From Ga0074139 sp964515195 (GTDB lineage: Bacteria > Bdellovibrionota > Bdellovibrionia > Bdellovibrionales > Bdellovibrionaceae): a DNA stretch of 64,000 bases. The position numbers were made by a program, and so were the translations under genes. This document shows positions 16,764-25,488 of this stretch, one piece after another; position 1 is the stretch's first letter, and each line of letters opens with the position of its first letter. The notes beneath the pieces are model-generated. The model searched no databases. It saw only the letters and a program-made list of their open reading frames with translations, and had not been told where the DNA came from. The DNA is taken from positions 71,627 to 135,626 of the forward strand of contig CAZETK010000001.1 of assembly GCA_964515195.1 (NCBI GenBank), read 5' to 3'.

Positions 16764-18992
16764 ATGATGCATTTACCCCCATTGATTCAGGACCTCGCTA
16801 TCATTCTCATGACAGCGGCTGTGACGACGATTTTATTTAAAGCTCTTAAGCAACCTGTTGTTCTGGGGTATATATTAGCTGGATTACTGGTGGGGCCTCA
16901 GATCCCTTTGATTCCCACTGTGACTGATAGCGAGAATTTAAAAATTTGGGCTGAGATCGGTGTAATCTTCTTGTTGTTCGGACTTGGGCTTGAGTTCAGT
17001 TTCAAAAAGCTGATGCGAGTGGGTTTCAGCGCGACGACGACCGGAGTTTTCGAAGCTCTTTTCATGTTGGCCTTTGGATACTTTGTCGGACGAGGGTTTG
17101 GCTGGCCGAAGATGGACAGCTTGTTTTTAGGTGGAGTGTTATCGGTTTCATCCACAACTATTATTGTGCGCGCGATTGATGAGTTGGGGATGAAAACACG
17201 CCGATTTGTTGACTTGGTTTTTGGCGTCTTAATTGTAGAAGACCTGGTGGCCATTTTGTTGATGGTCCTGCTTTCCGCCATCGCCGTCGCTCATGAATTT
17301 TCGGGATTAAGCCTGGCAGGCTCTCTTTTGCAATTCATATTCTTCTTAACTCTATGGTTTTTAATCGGGATTTATTTTCTGCCGTTATTCTTCAAATGGA
17401 GTCGTCGGTATCTCAACGATGAAACGAAGTTGATCACGGCGATAGGGCTTTGTTTGATGATGGTTTTTATTGCCACTCAAGTTGGCTTCTCTCCAGCCTT
17501 GGGCGCTTTTGTCATGGGTTCCATTATGGCCGAAACGCGGGAAGGGGCCTCTATTGAAAAGCTTCTTACACCCGTCCGCGACTTGTTTGCCGCTATTTTC
17601 TTTGTCTCGGTGGGAATGCTGATCGATATCCAAATCATTCGTGACAACCTGGGCCTGGTGTTGATTCTGACTCTGGTGACGATATCGGGGAAACTTGTTA
17701 GCACGACTATTGGGGCTCTGGTCTCGGGGCAAAGCCTTCGAAGTTCAGTTCAGGCTGGCATGTGCTTAGCGCAGATCGGAGAGTTTTCTTTCATTATCGC
17801 CACCTTAGGTGTGAGCTTGAAAGTTGTTGGCGAAGGACTATACCCCATTGCCGTGGCCGTATCGGCCATTACAACTTTCACAACTCCTTATCAAATCAAA
17901 CTGTCAGACCGCGTGTGCGATTGGATCGAAAAGACCGTTCCTGGAGCTTGGCACGAAAAATTGAAGGATTATGCCAGCCTCTTTACTATCCAAAACAAGA
18001 AAAATTCCCTTCAAAGTATGTTCAAGGCCCATATCACATACACGTTGCTTAATACAGTGGTCGTACTGGCGTTGACATTCACCTATAAAAAGTTTGTTCA
18101 TCCGATTTTTCTTGAGCAGTTAGGAGAGGCCTACTGGGTTTACGTCGCCTCCACCGTGGGATTAGTCACGGTTTGTATCCCTTTTTTATGGGCCTTGATC
18201 TTGGGTCCTCATCAACAAGGGTATGAATACAGTCATGAGGATTTGCACATTGGCAAGATGATCGAAATTTTCTTTCTGGTTTCCCGCTTATCCTGGTGTG
18301 TTTTTTTAATTGGGTTTATTTTGGCTGAATTCGTGTCGATTCAAACTGGTTCCTTGTTTATCCTTTTGGGATTGACAATACTGCTTGTATTAACCGGCCG
18401 CTATTCTGAACCCTTCTACAGACGATTGAAGAAAAGATTTTTGCATAATCTGGACGATCGCGAATTAGCCATGAAAGAAAACCGACCCTATTCGACCTTG
18501 GCACCTTGGGATATCAGTCTTACGGAGGCGGTCATGTCAGTGGATTCGGACTTCGTCGGCAAAACACTGCATGAGTCAGCCATTAAAGAAAAGTATGGGG
18601 CGATGGTGGCCCTGATTGAAAGGGGCCATAAAACCATCATGGCGCCGGATGGTGAAGAAGTATTGATGCCTCAGGATCGTCTATTTTTAATTGGCTCGGA
18701 AGAGCAAACCGCACCTGTGAAAGGTTTGGTCGAAAAGCGAGAAGCGACAGCAGATAAGCCGGAAAATTATGGACTACAAGCTCTAATTGTTACTGAAAAA
18801 TCCAGGTTTTTCAATGCAACTATTCGAGATGCCGGCTTTCGGGAAATGATCGATGGTTTTGTAATTGGAATTGAGCGGGGGGGTGAGAGAATTCTTAATC
18901 CTCCCTCTCATACCATACTGCTAAAGGATGACTTAATTTGGGTCGTGGGTGATAAAGCCAAAATCAAAACCTTAAGTCGGGAGGCGAAATGA
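16764..18992 (+). CDS. Kef-type monovalent cation:proton antiporter with two TrkA-C domains
   Basis: A CPA2-family antiporter of 742 residues. About 12-14 transmembrane helices fill residues 1-570, including LGYILAGLLVGPQIP, GEFSFIIATLGV and the conserved LIVEDL and SPALGAFVMGS segments. Two C-terminal TrkA-C (RCK-C) domains follow (about 590-660 and 675-740), but no Rossmann NAD-binding TrkA-N domain, unlike KefB/C. It likely moves K+ or Na+ against H+ in the inner membrane. ATG 16764 is preferred because AAGGG precedes it by 6 bases. The stop overlaps aat. Confidence 0.9.
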   Translation: MMHLPPLIQDLAIILMTAAVTTILFKALKQPVVLGYILAGLLVGPQIPLIPTVTDSENLKIWAEIGVIFLLFGLGLEFSFKKLMRVGFSATTTGVFEALFMLAFGYFVGRGFGWPKMDSLFLGGVLSVSSTTIIVRAIDELGMKTRRFVDLVFGVLIVEDLVAILLMVLLSAIAVAHEFSGLSLAGSLLQFIFFLTLWFLIGIYFLPLFFKWSRRYLNDETKLITAIGLCLMMVFIATQVGFSPALGAFVMGSIMAETREGASIEKLLTPVRDLFAAIFFVSVGMLIDIQIIRDNLGLVLILTLVTISGKLVSTTIGALVSGQSLRSSVQAGMCLAQIGEFSFIIATLGVSLKVVGEGLYPIAVAVSAITTFTTPYQIKLSDRVCDWIEKTVPGAWHEKLKDYASLFTIQNKKNSLQSMFKAHITYTLLNTVVVLALTFTYKKFVHPIFLEQLGEAYWVYVASTVGLVTVCIPFLWALILGPHQQGYEYSHEDLHIGKMIEIFFLVSRLSWCVFLIGFILAEFVSIQTGSLFILLGLTILLVLTGRYSEPFYRRLKKRFLHNLDDRELAMKENRPYSTLAPWDISLTEAVMSVDSDFVGKTLHESAIKEKYGAMVALIERGHKTIMAPDGEEVLMPQDRLFLIGSEEQTAPVKGLVEKREATADKPENYGLQALIVTEKSRFFNATIRDAGFREMIDGFVIGIERGGERILNPPSHTILLKDDLIWVVGDKAKIKTLSREAK

Positions 18993-19663
18993 TGGCTCAG
19001 GAGGAGATTGAGTTTTTTCCTGACCCATCGCCACCTTACGAGCAAGGAGTGGTCGCAGTCGGCGGCGAACTCACGTTTCCGATATTAAGGGAAGCTTATG
19101 AAAAAGGAATTTTTCCATGGCCACAAGAGGGTTTTCCGATGCTTTGGTTTTGCCCTGATAAGCGTGGCATCCTTTACCTTGATAAGTTCAAGATCCCGCG
19201 GAGCCTGGCGAAAAAGCTTAAAACCTACTCAAGTCGGGTCGTCACACGGAACCGGGCTTTTGAGCGCGTTATCCGGGACTGTGCAACCCAGGCCCGAAGA
19301 GGGCAAACAGGAAGTTGGATCTCAGAGGAAATCATTGAGGCCTATACGAAACTTCACCAGCGGGGTCACGCGCACTCATGGGAGGTGTGGCGTGATGGCA
19401 TCCTTGTGGGTGGTGGTTATGGTGTTAAATTTAAGGGTGTTTTCTCGGGTGAGAGTCTGTTCCATCATGAAACCGATATGTCTAAGCTGGCACTGATAAA
19501 AATGGTAGAAGATCTGAAGGCAGAAGGGCACTTGTGGATTGACACTCAAATGGTGACACCCCTGTTGGCAAATTTCGGAGCCGAAGAAATTTCAAAAGAC
19601 GAATATTTAAAGTTGCTTCGTAAAAGACAGAGAGAAGTTGCACGGAAAACCGCTAAAACTTGA
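18989..19663 (+). CDS. aat: leucyl/phenylalanyl-tRNA-protein transferase
   Basis: Attaches Leu or Phe from tRNA to proteins with N-terminal Lys or Arg, marking them for ClpS/ClpAP. The 224-residue protein has FPDPSPPYEQGVVAVGGEL, IFPWPQEGFPMLWFCPDKRG, GGGYGVKFKGVFSGESLF (catalytic region) and WIDTQMVTPLL, all family hallmarks. The start overlaps the antiporter stop (ATGATG); the second ATG at 18992 is better spaced from GGGAGG at 18979-18984. Its 3' end overlaps the PilZ gene tail by 11 bases, convergently. Confidence 0.95.
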   Translation: MMAQEEIEFFPDPSPPYEQGVVAVGGELTFPILREAYEKGIFPWPQEGFPMLWFCPDKRGILYLDKFKIPRSLAKKLKTYSSRVVTRNRAFERVIRDCATQARRGQTGSWISEEIIEAYTKLHQRGHAHSWEVWRDGILVGGGYGVKFKGVFSGESLFHHETDMSKLALIKMVEDLKAEGHLWIDTQMVTPLLANFGAEEISKDEYLKLLRKRQREVARKTAKT

Positions 19664-20171
19664 AGCCTTTTAGGAAGTCAGCGCTGAACAACAGCCACGT
19701 TCCCCAAGCCCAAAGCGCCAGGAAACACGACATCAATAATATTTTCACGATTTCCGCTGCGTTAATTTGAACTCGGGTATTATTCAGAATAGTTTGTTGG
19801 TCGATATGATCTTTTAATTTTTTTGAAAGTCCTTGAGCAAGTGCGATTCGTTGGGCCATTTCCAGCTTGTAGAAATGCACACCCACCAACATTCTTTGAT
19901 TTTTTAAAGGATCAATTCGAGTCACAACCGCGTAACAAGCCATTTGCTGTGAGCCTGGTACTTCAAATTGAATTTTGACGATCTCGCCTAATAGGGGACA
20001 AAGGTCAGACGGGGCGGTAAAGGCCAATCCAGTTAATGAGATATTTTTAACTTCAGTCCCTTCTTCCCACGGAAGTTGTCGTGGTCCAGCCAAGCGGACT
20101 AAAGAATCATCCTGCGTATTCAAGATATAACGGGGGGCCCGACCATGATAACGTGCTAAGCCTTGTGACAT
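19653..20171 (-). CDS. PilZ-domain protein with C-terminal membrane helix
   Basis: 172 residues. The N-terminal domain of about 110 residues shows RAPRY and NISLTGLAF, matching the PilZ c-di-GMP-binding pattern RxxxR ... D/NxSxxG, though the first motif is imperfect. A helical linker (IALAQGLSKKLKDHIDQQ) leads to one C-terminal transmembrane helix (ILLMSCFLALWAWGTWLLF). It is probably a membrane-tethered c-di-GMP effector; ligand binding is inference. It is divergent from ppk1. Confidence 0.75.
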   Translation of the reverse strand: MSQGLARYHGRAPRYILNTQDDSLVRLAGPRQLPWEEGTEVKNISLTGLAFTAPSDLCPLLGEIVKIQFEVPGSQQMACYAVVTRIDPLKNQRMLVGVHFYKLEMAQRIALAQGLSKKLKDHIDQQTILNNTRVQINAAEIVKILLMSCFLALWAWGTWLLFSADFLKGFKF

Positions 20172-20308
20172 ATAAGATCTTTATCGGAAAGACTGGCTCT
20201 GGACCTGAGGCTAAAGCCGAGTCATTTACAAAAATCTCAATCGTATTCTGACTCAAACTGAACCATTTAAAAATTGAGTATTTCAGAGCGTTTAGAGACA
20301 ATGGAAGT

Positions 20309-22483
20309 GTGAAAACTACGAAAAAACGTCGCTTGCCGACGACATCTAAACGAAAAGCTTCAAAAAGATTAAAAGTTCGCGAGCACCCCCGGGCATCAGC
20401 ATCAGAATTTACGAACCGTGAAATTGGATGGCTGCGGTTTAACCAACGCGTCCTTCATGAAGCCAAGGATGCACGCAATCCCCTTTTGGAACGGTTACGG
20501 TTTCTTGCCATCTGCGGAAGTAATCTGGACGAATTCTTTATGAAAAGGGTGGGGGGCCTTAAGCGCCAAGTGGCCTATGGGATTTCTTCCAAATCTTCTG
20601 ATGGACAAACTCCGGAGCAACAGCTCGAAGCCATCCGAAAACTCATTGGCCCGGCAATTACAGAGCACGGGCAAGTTTACACTGATCTATTAAAGCTACT
20701 CGCTAAAGAAGGCATTGTGATCCTGAAGTGGAAGGATCTTTCAGCCAAAGAAAAAGAATCCGTTAAAAAATACTACATTAAAAATGTATTTCCGGTTTTA
20801 ACCCCTTTGTCTGTGGATCCGGGGCATCCATTTCCTTTTATTTCAAATCTTTCGACCTCCTTAGGCGTGACGCTCAAGCACCCAGATGGAGATGAAAAAC
20901 TATTTGCCCGCATTAAAGTCCCCAAAGTTTTACCAGCTTGGATTCAGGTGGACAAATCCCAATCTCGTTATGTCAGTTTGATAGAAGTGATTATCGCGAA
21001 TCTGCAAGATCTGTTTCCCAACATGCTTTTACAAAATGTTATGCCATTTAGAATCACTCGCAACGCGGATTCAGATCGTGATGATGATGATGCCGAAGAT
21101 CTGCTCCAATCTATCACCGAAGAGTTGCGTCAAAGGCGTTTTGCTGAGGTTGTCAGGCTTCAGCACGGCCCTAGTCCTGACCCCTGGATTTTACAGTTTC
21201 TGACTGACGAACTGGAGCTGAAGCCTGAGGATGTTTTTGAGCATCCGGGTGAGTTGGATTACTCCGATCTGAATTTTTTCGCGGATTTGGCGTTTCCGCA
21301 GCTCAAGTTTGAAGCCCATGTTCCTGTCGTGCCCGCTCAGTTTGCGGATGAGTCTGCTTCCATTTTTAGCCTTATTCGCCAGCATGACTTCCTTGTTCAC
21401 CATCCTTTTGAAAGTTTCAGTGCCACTGTGGAAAGGATGGTCAGGGAAGCCGCCCATGATCCAAAGGTACTCGCTATTAAAATGACTTTGTACCGAACGG
21501 GGGATAACTCGCCATTTGTGAAATCTTTGATTGAAGCGGCCGAAATGGGAAAGCAAGTGGTTTGTCTGGTGGAGTTGAAAGCGCGCTTCGATGAGGAAAG
21601 AAATATTTTCTGGGCCCAAGAACNNNNNNNNNNCGTGCATGGCGTTTATGGCGTGCTAGGTCTTAAAACGCACGCGAAGACAATTCTTATCGTTCGTCAA
21701 GAGGAAGAAGGGTTACGCTGCTATTCTCATATCGGGACAGGGAATTACAATGTCAGCACTTCACGATTTTATACGGACGTGGGGCTTTTAACAGCTCACG
21801 AGGGCATTACCGAGGACGTGATTGAATTCTTCCATTATTTAACAGGACGATCATTAAAGAATCATTACCAGCATTTATTGGTGGCACCTGTTAATATGTT
21901 TTCTGAGATTAAATCAAAAATTGAAAGAGAAGGAGAGCTGGCAAAATCAGGGAAGCCTGCTCAGGTCATCGCGAAGTTTAACAATATGGAGGAAAATGAT
22001 ATCTCTTTAGCTCTCTATTTGGCGTCCCAAAAGGGTGCCAATGTGGATCTAATCATTCGTGGATTCTGCTGCCTGCGGCCGCGCACGCCGGGGTTGAGCG
22101 AGCGGGTGCGAGTGATTTCCGTTCTCGGAAGGTTTTTAGAGCACTCACGAATTTATTACTTTCGTAATGGGGCCGTCGATCCCATTGATGGTGAGTATTA
22201 TATTGGTTCAGCAGATTGGATGTATCGAAATCTCCATGCTCGAGTGGAAGCCCTGGTTCCCATTTATGACAGGGCCCTTAAAGAAAAAATATGGGAAATG
22301 TTACAACTCTATTTACAGGACAAGCGGCAAGCGTGGGATATGGATTCCGATGGCCACTACACCCAGCGCAGTGGCGAGTCTTTAGGTGTTCATCAAAAAC
22401 TGATTGATCTGACAAAAAACCGCTCTAAGCTGGATGAAGAAAAATTGAATGCGAAAATTACAGAAAAGACAGGTGGGGGATAA
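20309..22483 (+). CDS. ppk1: polyphosphate kinase 1 (contains an assembly gap)
   Basis: Makes inorganic polyphosphate from ATP. A basic N-terminal extension of about 30 residues is followed by the PPK1 N domain (NREIGWLRFNQRVLHEA, NLDEFFMKRV), head domain and two phospholipase-D-like C domains. The autophosphorylated His lies in the segment SHIGTGNYN; the second conserved His is in LEHSRIYYF. Ten N at 21624-21633 interrupt the codons just before VHGVYG and keep the frame by chance. E. coli PPK has seven residues between WA and VH where only six codons fit here, so the true gap is probably 13 bases. GTG start. The downstream sixA-like gene begins one base after the stop. Confidence 0.93.
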   Translation: MKTTKKRRLPTTSKRKASKRLKVREHPRASASEFTNREIGWLRFNQRVLHEAKDARNPLLERLRFLAICGSNLDEFFMKRVGGLKRQVAYGISSKSSDGQTPEQQLEAIRKLIGPAITEHGQVYTDLLKLLAKEGIVILKWKDLSAKEKESVKKYYIKNVFPVLTPLSVDPGHPFPFISNLSTSLGVTLKHPDGDEKLFARIKVPKVLPAWIQVDKSQSRYVSLIEVIIANLQDLFPNMLLQNVMPFRITRNADSDRDDDDAEDLLQSITEELRQRRFAEVVRLQHGPSPDPWILQFLTDELELKPEDVFEHPGELDYSDLNFFADLAFPQLKFEAHVPVVPAQFADESASIFSLIRQHDFLVHHPFESFSATVERMVREAAHDPKVLAIKMTLYRTGDNSPFVKSLIEAAEMGKQVVCLVELKARFDEERNIFWAQEXXXXVHGVYGVLGLKTHAKTILIVRQEEEGLRCYSHIGTGNYNVSTSRFYTDVGLLTAHEGITEDVIEFFHYLTGRSLKNHYQHLLVAPVNMFSEIKSKIEREGELAKSGKPAQVIAKFNNMEENDISLALYLASQKGANVDLIIRGFCCLRPRTPGLSERVRVISVLGRFLEHSRIYYFRNGAVDPIDGEYYIGSADWMYRNLHARVEALVPIYDRALKEKIWEMLQLYLQDKRQAWDMDSDGHYTQRSGESLGVHQKLIDLTKNRSKLDEEKLNAKITEKTGGG
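21624..21633. other. assembly gap (10 N) inside ppk1
   Basis: Ten ambiguous bases used as a placeholder. Comparison with the PPK1 family suggests 13 real bases. Confidence 0.95.
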
Positions 22484-22484
22484 A

Positions 22485-23012
22485 GTGGTTCAGTTGATTC
22501 TGGTGCGCCATGGAATCGCGCTGGCCCGTGAGGAGTTTCAAAAAAAAGCCAAACTGGACGATGCTTTTCGTCCGTTGACAGTAAAAGGTCGCAGCCGCCT
22601 TGAGAGAATGACCAAAGTTATGAAAAGGCGCTGGGTGAAGGATGTGGATCTGATTCTTTCCAGTCCCTATACGCGAGCCCGGCAGTCAGCTGAAATAGTC
22701 TCCCAAATTTACAATGAACAAAGAATTGTAGAGTGCGGTGAGTTGGTGCCTCAAAGCCCCCCTCAGGCTTTTGTTCGGTGGATCAAATCACAAAATTTTC
22801 GCGGTAATATCTTTGTCATTGTCGGACATGAGCCCAATTTAAGCCTGCTGGCAACTTACCTGCTTGCGGGAAATGAATACCCGTTTTTACAATTTAAGAA
22901 GTCGGGCATCATGATGTTGGAGGTTGATATGCTAAAAGGCCTGGGGCCCAGCTCAGCTCAACTGCAATGGTTGGTTACTCCTAAAATGATTCTAGATGAA
23001 AGAGAAAAATGA
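22485..23012 (+). CDS. sixA: SixA-like histidine phosphatase
   Basis: A 175-residue member of the histidine phosphatase (phosphoglycerate mutase-like) superfamily. The catalytic motif LVRHG is at residues about 5-9, SSPYTRARQSAEI in the middle and VGHEPNLSLL holds the second catalytic His. SixA proteins dephosphorylate phosphohistidine on signalling or phosphotransfer proteins. The start is GTG at 22485, immediately after the ppk1 TAA, with GGGGG just upstream. A 36-base longer frame would run inside ppk1 and is unlikely. The tight link to ppk1 suggests a role in phosphate metabolism. Confidence 0.88.
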   Translation: MVQLILVRHGIALAREEFQKKAKLDDAFRPLTVKGRSRLERMTKVMKRRWVKDVDLILSSPYTRARQSAEIVSQIYNEQRIVECGELVPQSPPQAFVRWIKSQNFRGNIFVIVGHEPNLSLLATYLLAGNEYPFLQFKKSGIMMLEVDMLKGLGPSSAQLQWLVTPKMILDEREK

Positions 23013-23308
23013 TTTTATTTATAATGACTTTACTTTTGTCAATTTTAGTGAACGCTCAGGCCCCCGTAGGCGGAGAAATTATTCAAAGTGGGGGTCCTCA
23101 TTTACTGGATGATACAAATCCCAAATCTTCACAGATTCAGGCTAAAGATTGTGAACATATGGCCCGCACCCCCTCGCGCGATAAGACGAAAGCAGGTCAG
23201 CCTGCCAGTTGCGAAGACCGCTTGGGTTCACAGAAAGGTCAACCTTCAGGATCTGTCGCGCCATCGAACTCTCACGAGGGGAAAGCGGACCCTACCACGG
23301 GACCCTAA
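23009..23308 (+). CDS. small secreted protein of unknown function
   Basis: 99 residues beginning with a signal peptide (MILFIMTLLLSILVNAQA). The mature part is polar, rich in Ser, Pro, Gly, Lys and Gln, with two Cys (DCEHMAR, SCEDRLG) that could form a disulfide. The start overlaps the sixA-like stop by ATGA, supporting real translation. No family recognised. Confidence 0.7.
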   Translation: MILFIMTLLLSILVNAQAPVGGEIIQSGGPHLLDDTNPKSSQIQAKDCEHMARTPSRDKTKAGQPASCEDRLGSQKGQPSGSVAPSNSHEGKADPTTGP

Positions 23309-23318
23309 ACTAAGATTT

Positions 23319-23382
23319 TCTATTCGATCGACCCGTTAAAGCGGGCGGATAAATGATGGCCGCTATTCGATCATCGAATAGA
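23319..23382. repeat. inverted repeats at the ppx 3' end
   Basis: TCTATTCGAT (23319-23328) pairs with ATCGAATAGA (23373-23382). Between them a second copy makes a 19-base palindrome, CTATTCGAT-C-ATCGAATAG (23363-23381), that covers the ppx stop codon. A CCCG/CGGG mini-stem lies in the middle. This is probably the transcription end zone for the two convergent operons. Confidence 0.55.
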
Positions 23383-24265
23383 GAAGCCCGTCGCGCAGCC
23401 CAACTCCAGGAATCAAAATTTTATCGATCCCAGCTTGTCGGAGTACAGCTTCGACTACAGAGGTTGCGGGGACGATTACGTCCGCTCGGTCTGCTCTCAT
23501 ACCTAGCTGTTCGATCCGAACTCGTGAGGGAATCCTCAATAGCTGATTTAGGATCTGGCCGACCTCTTGAGTCAGGATGGACTCCCAAGATAAATTTCCC
23601 AAAAGCTTGGTTTTAAGCTTAGCCATACATTCTAATTTTCCGCTGGTTACCACTTCAAAATCAAAAGCAATGCCATGGAGTTGACGTTCGAAATATTCAG
23701 TTACCGGCCCCAGAAGGTCACCAACGACGATCCGAATATGAGCCTCTGACATTTTACGATTCTTGATATGCTCAAGCAGTCGAACTGTTCCCAGAGGAAA
23801 GCTGCGGCTGTTTTTAATTTTTCCTAGGTCTGAATGGGTGATTTCAACGCTACCGCCTCCGATATCGATAAGAAGAGCCTGGCGTTTTCGCAGGTCCACT
23901 TCATGTTTAACGGCATCAAAAATAAGTTGAGCTTCGGCTCGTCCGTTGATGATTTCAAGCTGGATGCCGGTTGCTTTGTGGATGATTCCAATGAGCTCAT
24001 TGCTGTTTCGAGCTTCCCGGGCGGCACTTGTGGCCACGGCTCGACACTTAATGACTCCCATTTTGCTATTGATTTGGGCGAACTCATGGAAAAACTCGAC
24101 AGCTTTAGATAAAGTGGGCGCTGATATCTGGCCGGAATGAAAAACATCTCCACCTAATCGCAGTGGTAGTCGGTATTTTTTCAGAGGTTCGAAACGGTCC
24201 CCTTGCCATTGCGCAACAAGCATTCGAACAGCATTGGATCCTAAATCGATAGCTGATATTCGCAT
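23363..24265 (-). CDS. ppx: Ppx/GppA-family exopolyphosphatase (short form)
   Basis: A 300-residue ASKHA-fold phosphatase. The phosphate-1 motif AIDLGSNAVRMLVAQW is at the N-terminus, AVATSAAREARNS in the middle, and the phosphate-2 glycine loop LLIDIGGGSVEI near residue 128. The C-terminal HD-type domain of E. coli Ppx is missing, so it is of the short two-domain type. It hydrolyses polyphosphate or pppGpp. ATG 24265 is chosen because MRISAIDLGSNAV is the usual family start; an earlier in-frame codon is not. It is divergent from the porin-like gene. Confidence 0.92.
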   Translation of the reverse strand: MRISAIDLGSNAVRMLVAQWQGDRFEPLKKYRLPLRLGGDVFHSGQISAPTLSKAVEFFHEFAQINSKMGVIKCRAVATSAAREARNSNELIGIIHKATGIQLEIINGRAEAQLIFDAVKHEVDLRKRQALLIDIGGGSVEITHSDLGKIKNSRSFPLGTVRLLEHIKNRKMSEAHIRIVVGDLLGPVTEYFERQLHGIAFDFEVVTSGKLECMAKLKTKLLGNLSWESILTQEVGQILNQLLRIPSRVRIEQLGMRADRADVIVPATSVVEAVLRQAGIDKILIPGVGLRDGLLYSMIE

Positions 24266-24314
24266 AACACTTAGAATAAGTGGCCTAGAGCATTCTTGCA
24301 AGGTATAGGAAACT

Positions 24315-25370
24315 ATGATTCTCTTTTCGCCCATGACACGAATTCATTTATTAGTCTTTCTATTCCCTTTTGTGGCTGTAGCTCAAGAGATTAATCCCCA
24401 ATGGAAGTTTGGTTTGACCGCTGACTTTTATCTTGAGTACTCCAATCTTCCGACATCCAAAATGGGGCAAACGGAATTTGACTTTGGCGAACTGGAAATT
24501 CGGGCAGAAGCCGAAATTGTTGAGGGGTTTCAAGCTTTTTTTAATTTTGCTCTAAGTGATGAGCGAAGCCTCCACCAAAAGAATTATCTGTCTGAAATTC
24601 CCAATGCTTGGTTGCAGTATCAAGATCCGAATTTTACTTCGTTGATTCATGAAGCGGGTTTGATTTACCCCTATTGGCATCGTTATCAAGGCTTGCTGAC
24701 TCGTTTTGAAATTTTTGGCCAAGCCAGTTGGAGCCAGGTTCGAAGGTATGGGTTTCTACCTGAAGGGGATGTGGGTTATCAGGGGCAGTGGAATCTCTCA
24801 GACACTGGGTTTTTGGTTTTTGGCCTTGTGAACGGGGAAGAGAACCGAAGCCAAGAGGTGGGGGCGAGCAAAGAAGTTTTCTTAAGCTATATGGCTGAAC
24901 ATGAATCCCGGTACGCAGGGCTTTGGTTAAGTTACGGCAAGGTCGACCTTGTCGATAAAGATATTGAAAACAAAGCCAGGGTATTACTGCGGCTTCAGCA
25001 GAAGTGGGGTCGTTTTGCCCTGGGGATAGAGGGCCTATGGGCTCAAGACCCTAGCGTCGAGTATGAAAGTGACCAGCGGGCAGAGGGTATGACATTTGAC
25101 GGTGAGCCCCGGCAGGTAGTCACAGAGGCCGGGCGGCTAGATCTGATGTATCAACTCACCCCAAAGCAGTCTGTGTTGATCCGCTATGATCATTTACGCC
25201 CGGATTTAAGCGATAAAAGCATTCAGTCCTGGATGGGGGCCTTATTATTGGAGGAACGGCCGCATTTCTCTTGGGGTGGCTTCTATGAAAATACGCAGTA
25301 TGGTGACCGTCACTCGAGCCGCGCCAAGCAATTGGAAAGGGTCCGCTTAGGTCTGAGATTGGACTTTTAA
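24315..25370 (+). CDS. porin-like outer-membrane beta-barrel protein
   Basis: 351 residues with a signal peptide (hydrophobic stretch ending VAVAQ). The rest is alternating amphipathic strands with aromatic girdles (FGLTADFYLEYSN, FGELEIRAEAEIVEGFQAFFNFALSD, GFLVFGLVNGEE) and a final strand ending in Phe (LRLGLRLDF), the BAM signal. The layout resembles OprO/P-type or TonB-independent porins. Its position between ppx and phoU suggests phosphate or polyphosphate uptake, but that is context only. RBS AGGAAACT precedes ATG 24315. Confidence 0.78.
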   Translation: MILFSPMTRIHLLVFLFPFVAVAQEINPQWKFGLTADFYLEYSNLPTSKMGQTEFDFGELEIRAEAEIVEGFQAFFNFALSDERSLHQKNYLSEIPNAWLQYQDPNFTSLIHEAGLIYPYWHRYQGLLTRFEIFGQASWSQVRRYGFLPEGDVGYQGQWNLSDTGFLVFGLVNGEENRSQEVGASKEVFLSYMAEHESRYAGLWLSYGKVDLVDKDIENKARVLLRLQQKWGRFALGIEGLWAQDPSVEYESDQRAEGMTFDGEPRQVVTEAGRLDLMYQLTPKQSVLIRYDHLRPDLSDKSIQSWMGALLLEERPHFSWGGFYENTQYGDRHSSRAKQLERVRLGLRLDF

Positions 25371-25410
25371 GGCCCTCACTTGGAAGCTGTTAAGGGGGTG
25401 CCTCAGAAAC

Positions 25411-25428
25411 CTGTTAAGATTTTGTCAA
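25411..25428 (+). promoter_or_regulatory. Pho-box-like direct repeat upstream of phoU
   Basis: CTGTTAA-GATT-TTGTCAA: two 7-base units with the 11-base period of PhoB sites, 12 of 18 positions matching the E. coli Pho box consensus by eye. Another CTGTTAA lies at 25386-25392. A TAGAAT at 25449-25454 may serve as -10. Confidence 0.6.
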
Positions 25429-25488
25429 TTTAATGCCGTGACTTTCTTAGAATGGACTTTCCAGGCAATACAGCTTATGACCATAAGA

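Noticed and set aside
25438..25488. GTG 25438 as phoU start
   Set aside because: It lies just behind the Pho-box-like repeat and upstream of the probable -10, and the added residues do not match PhoU.
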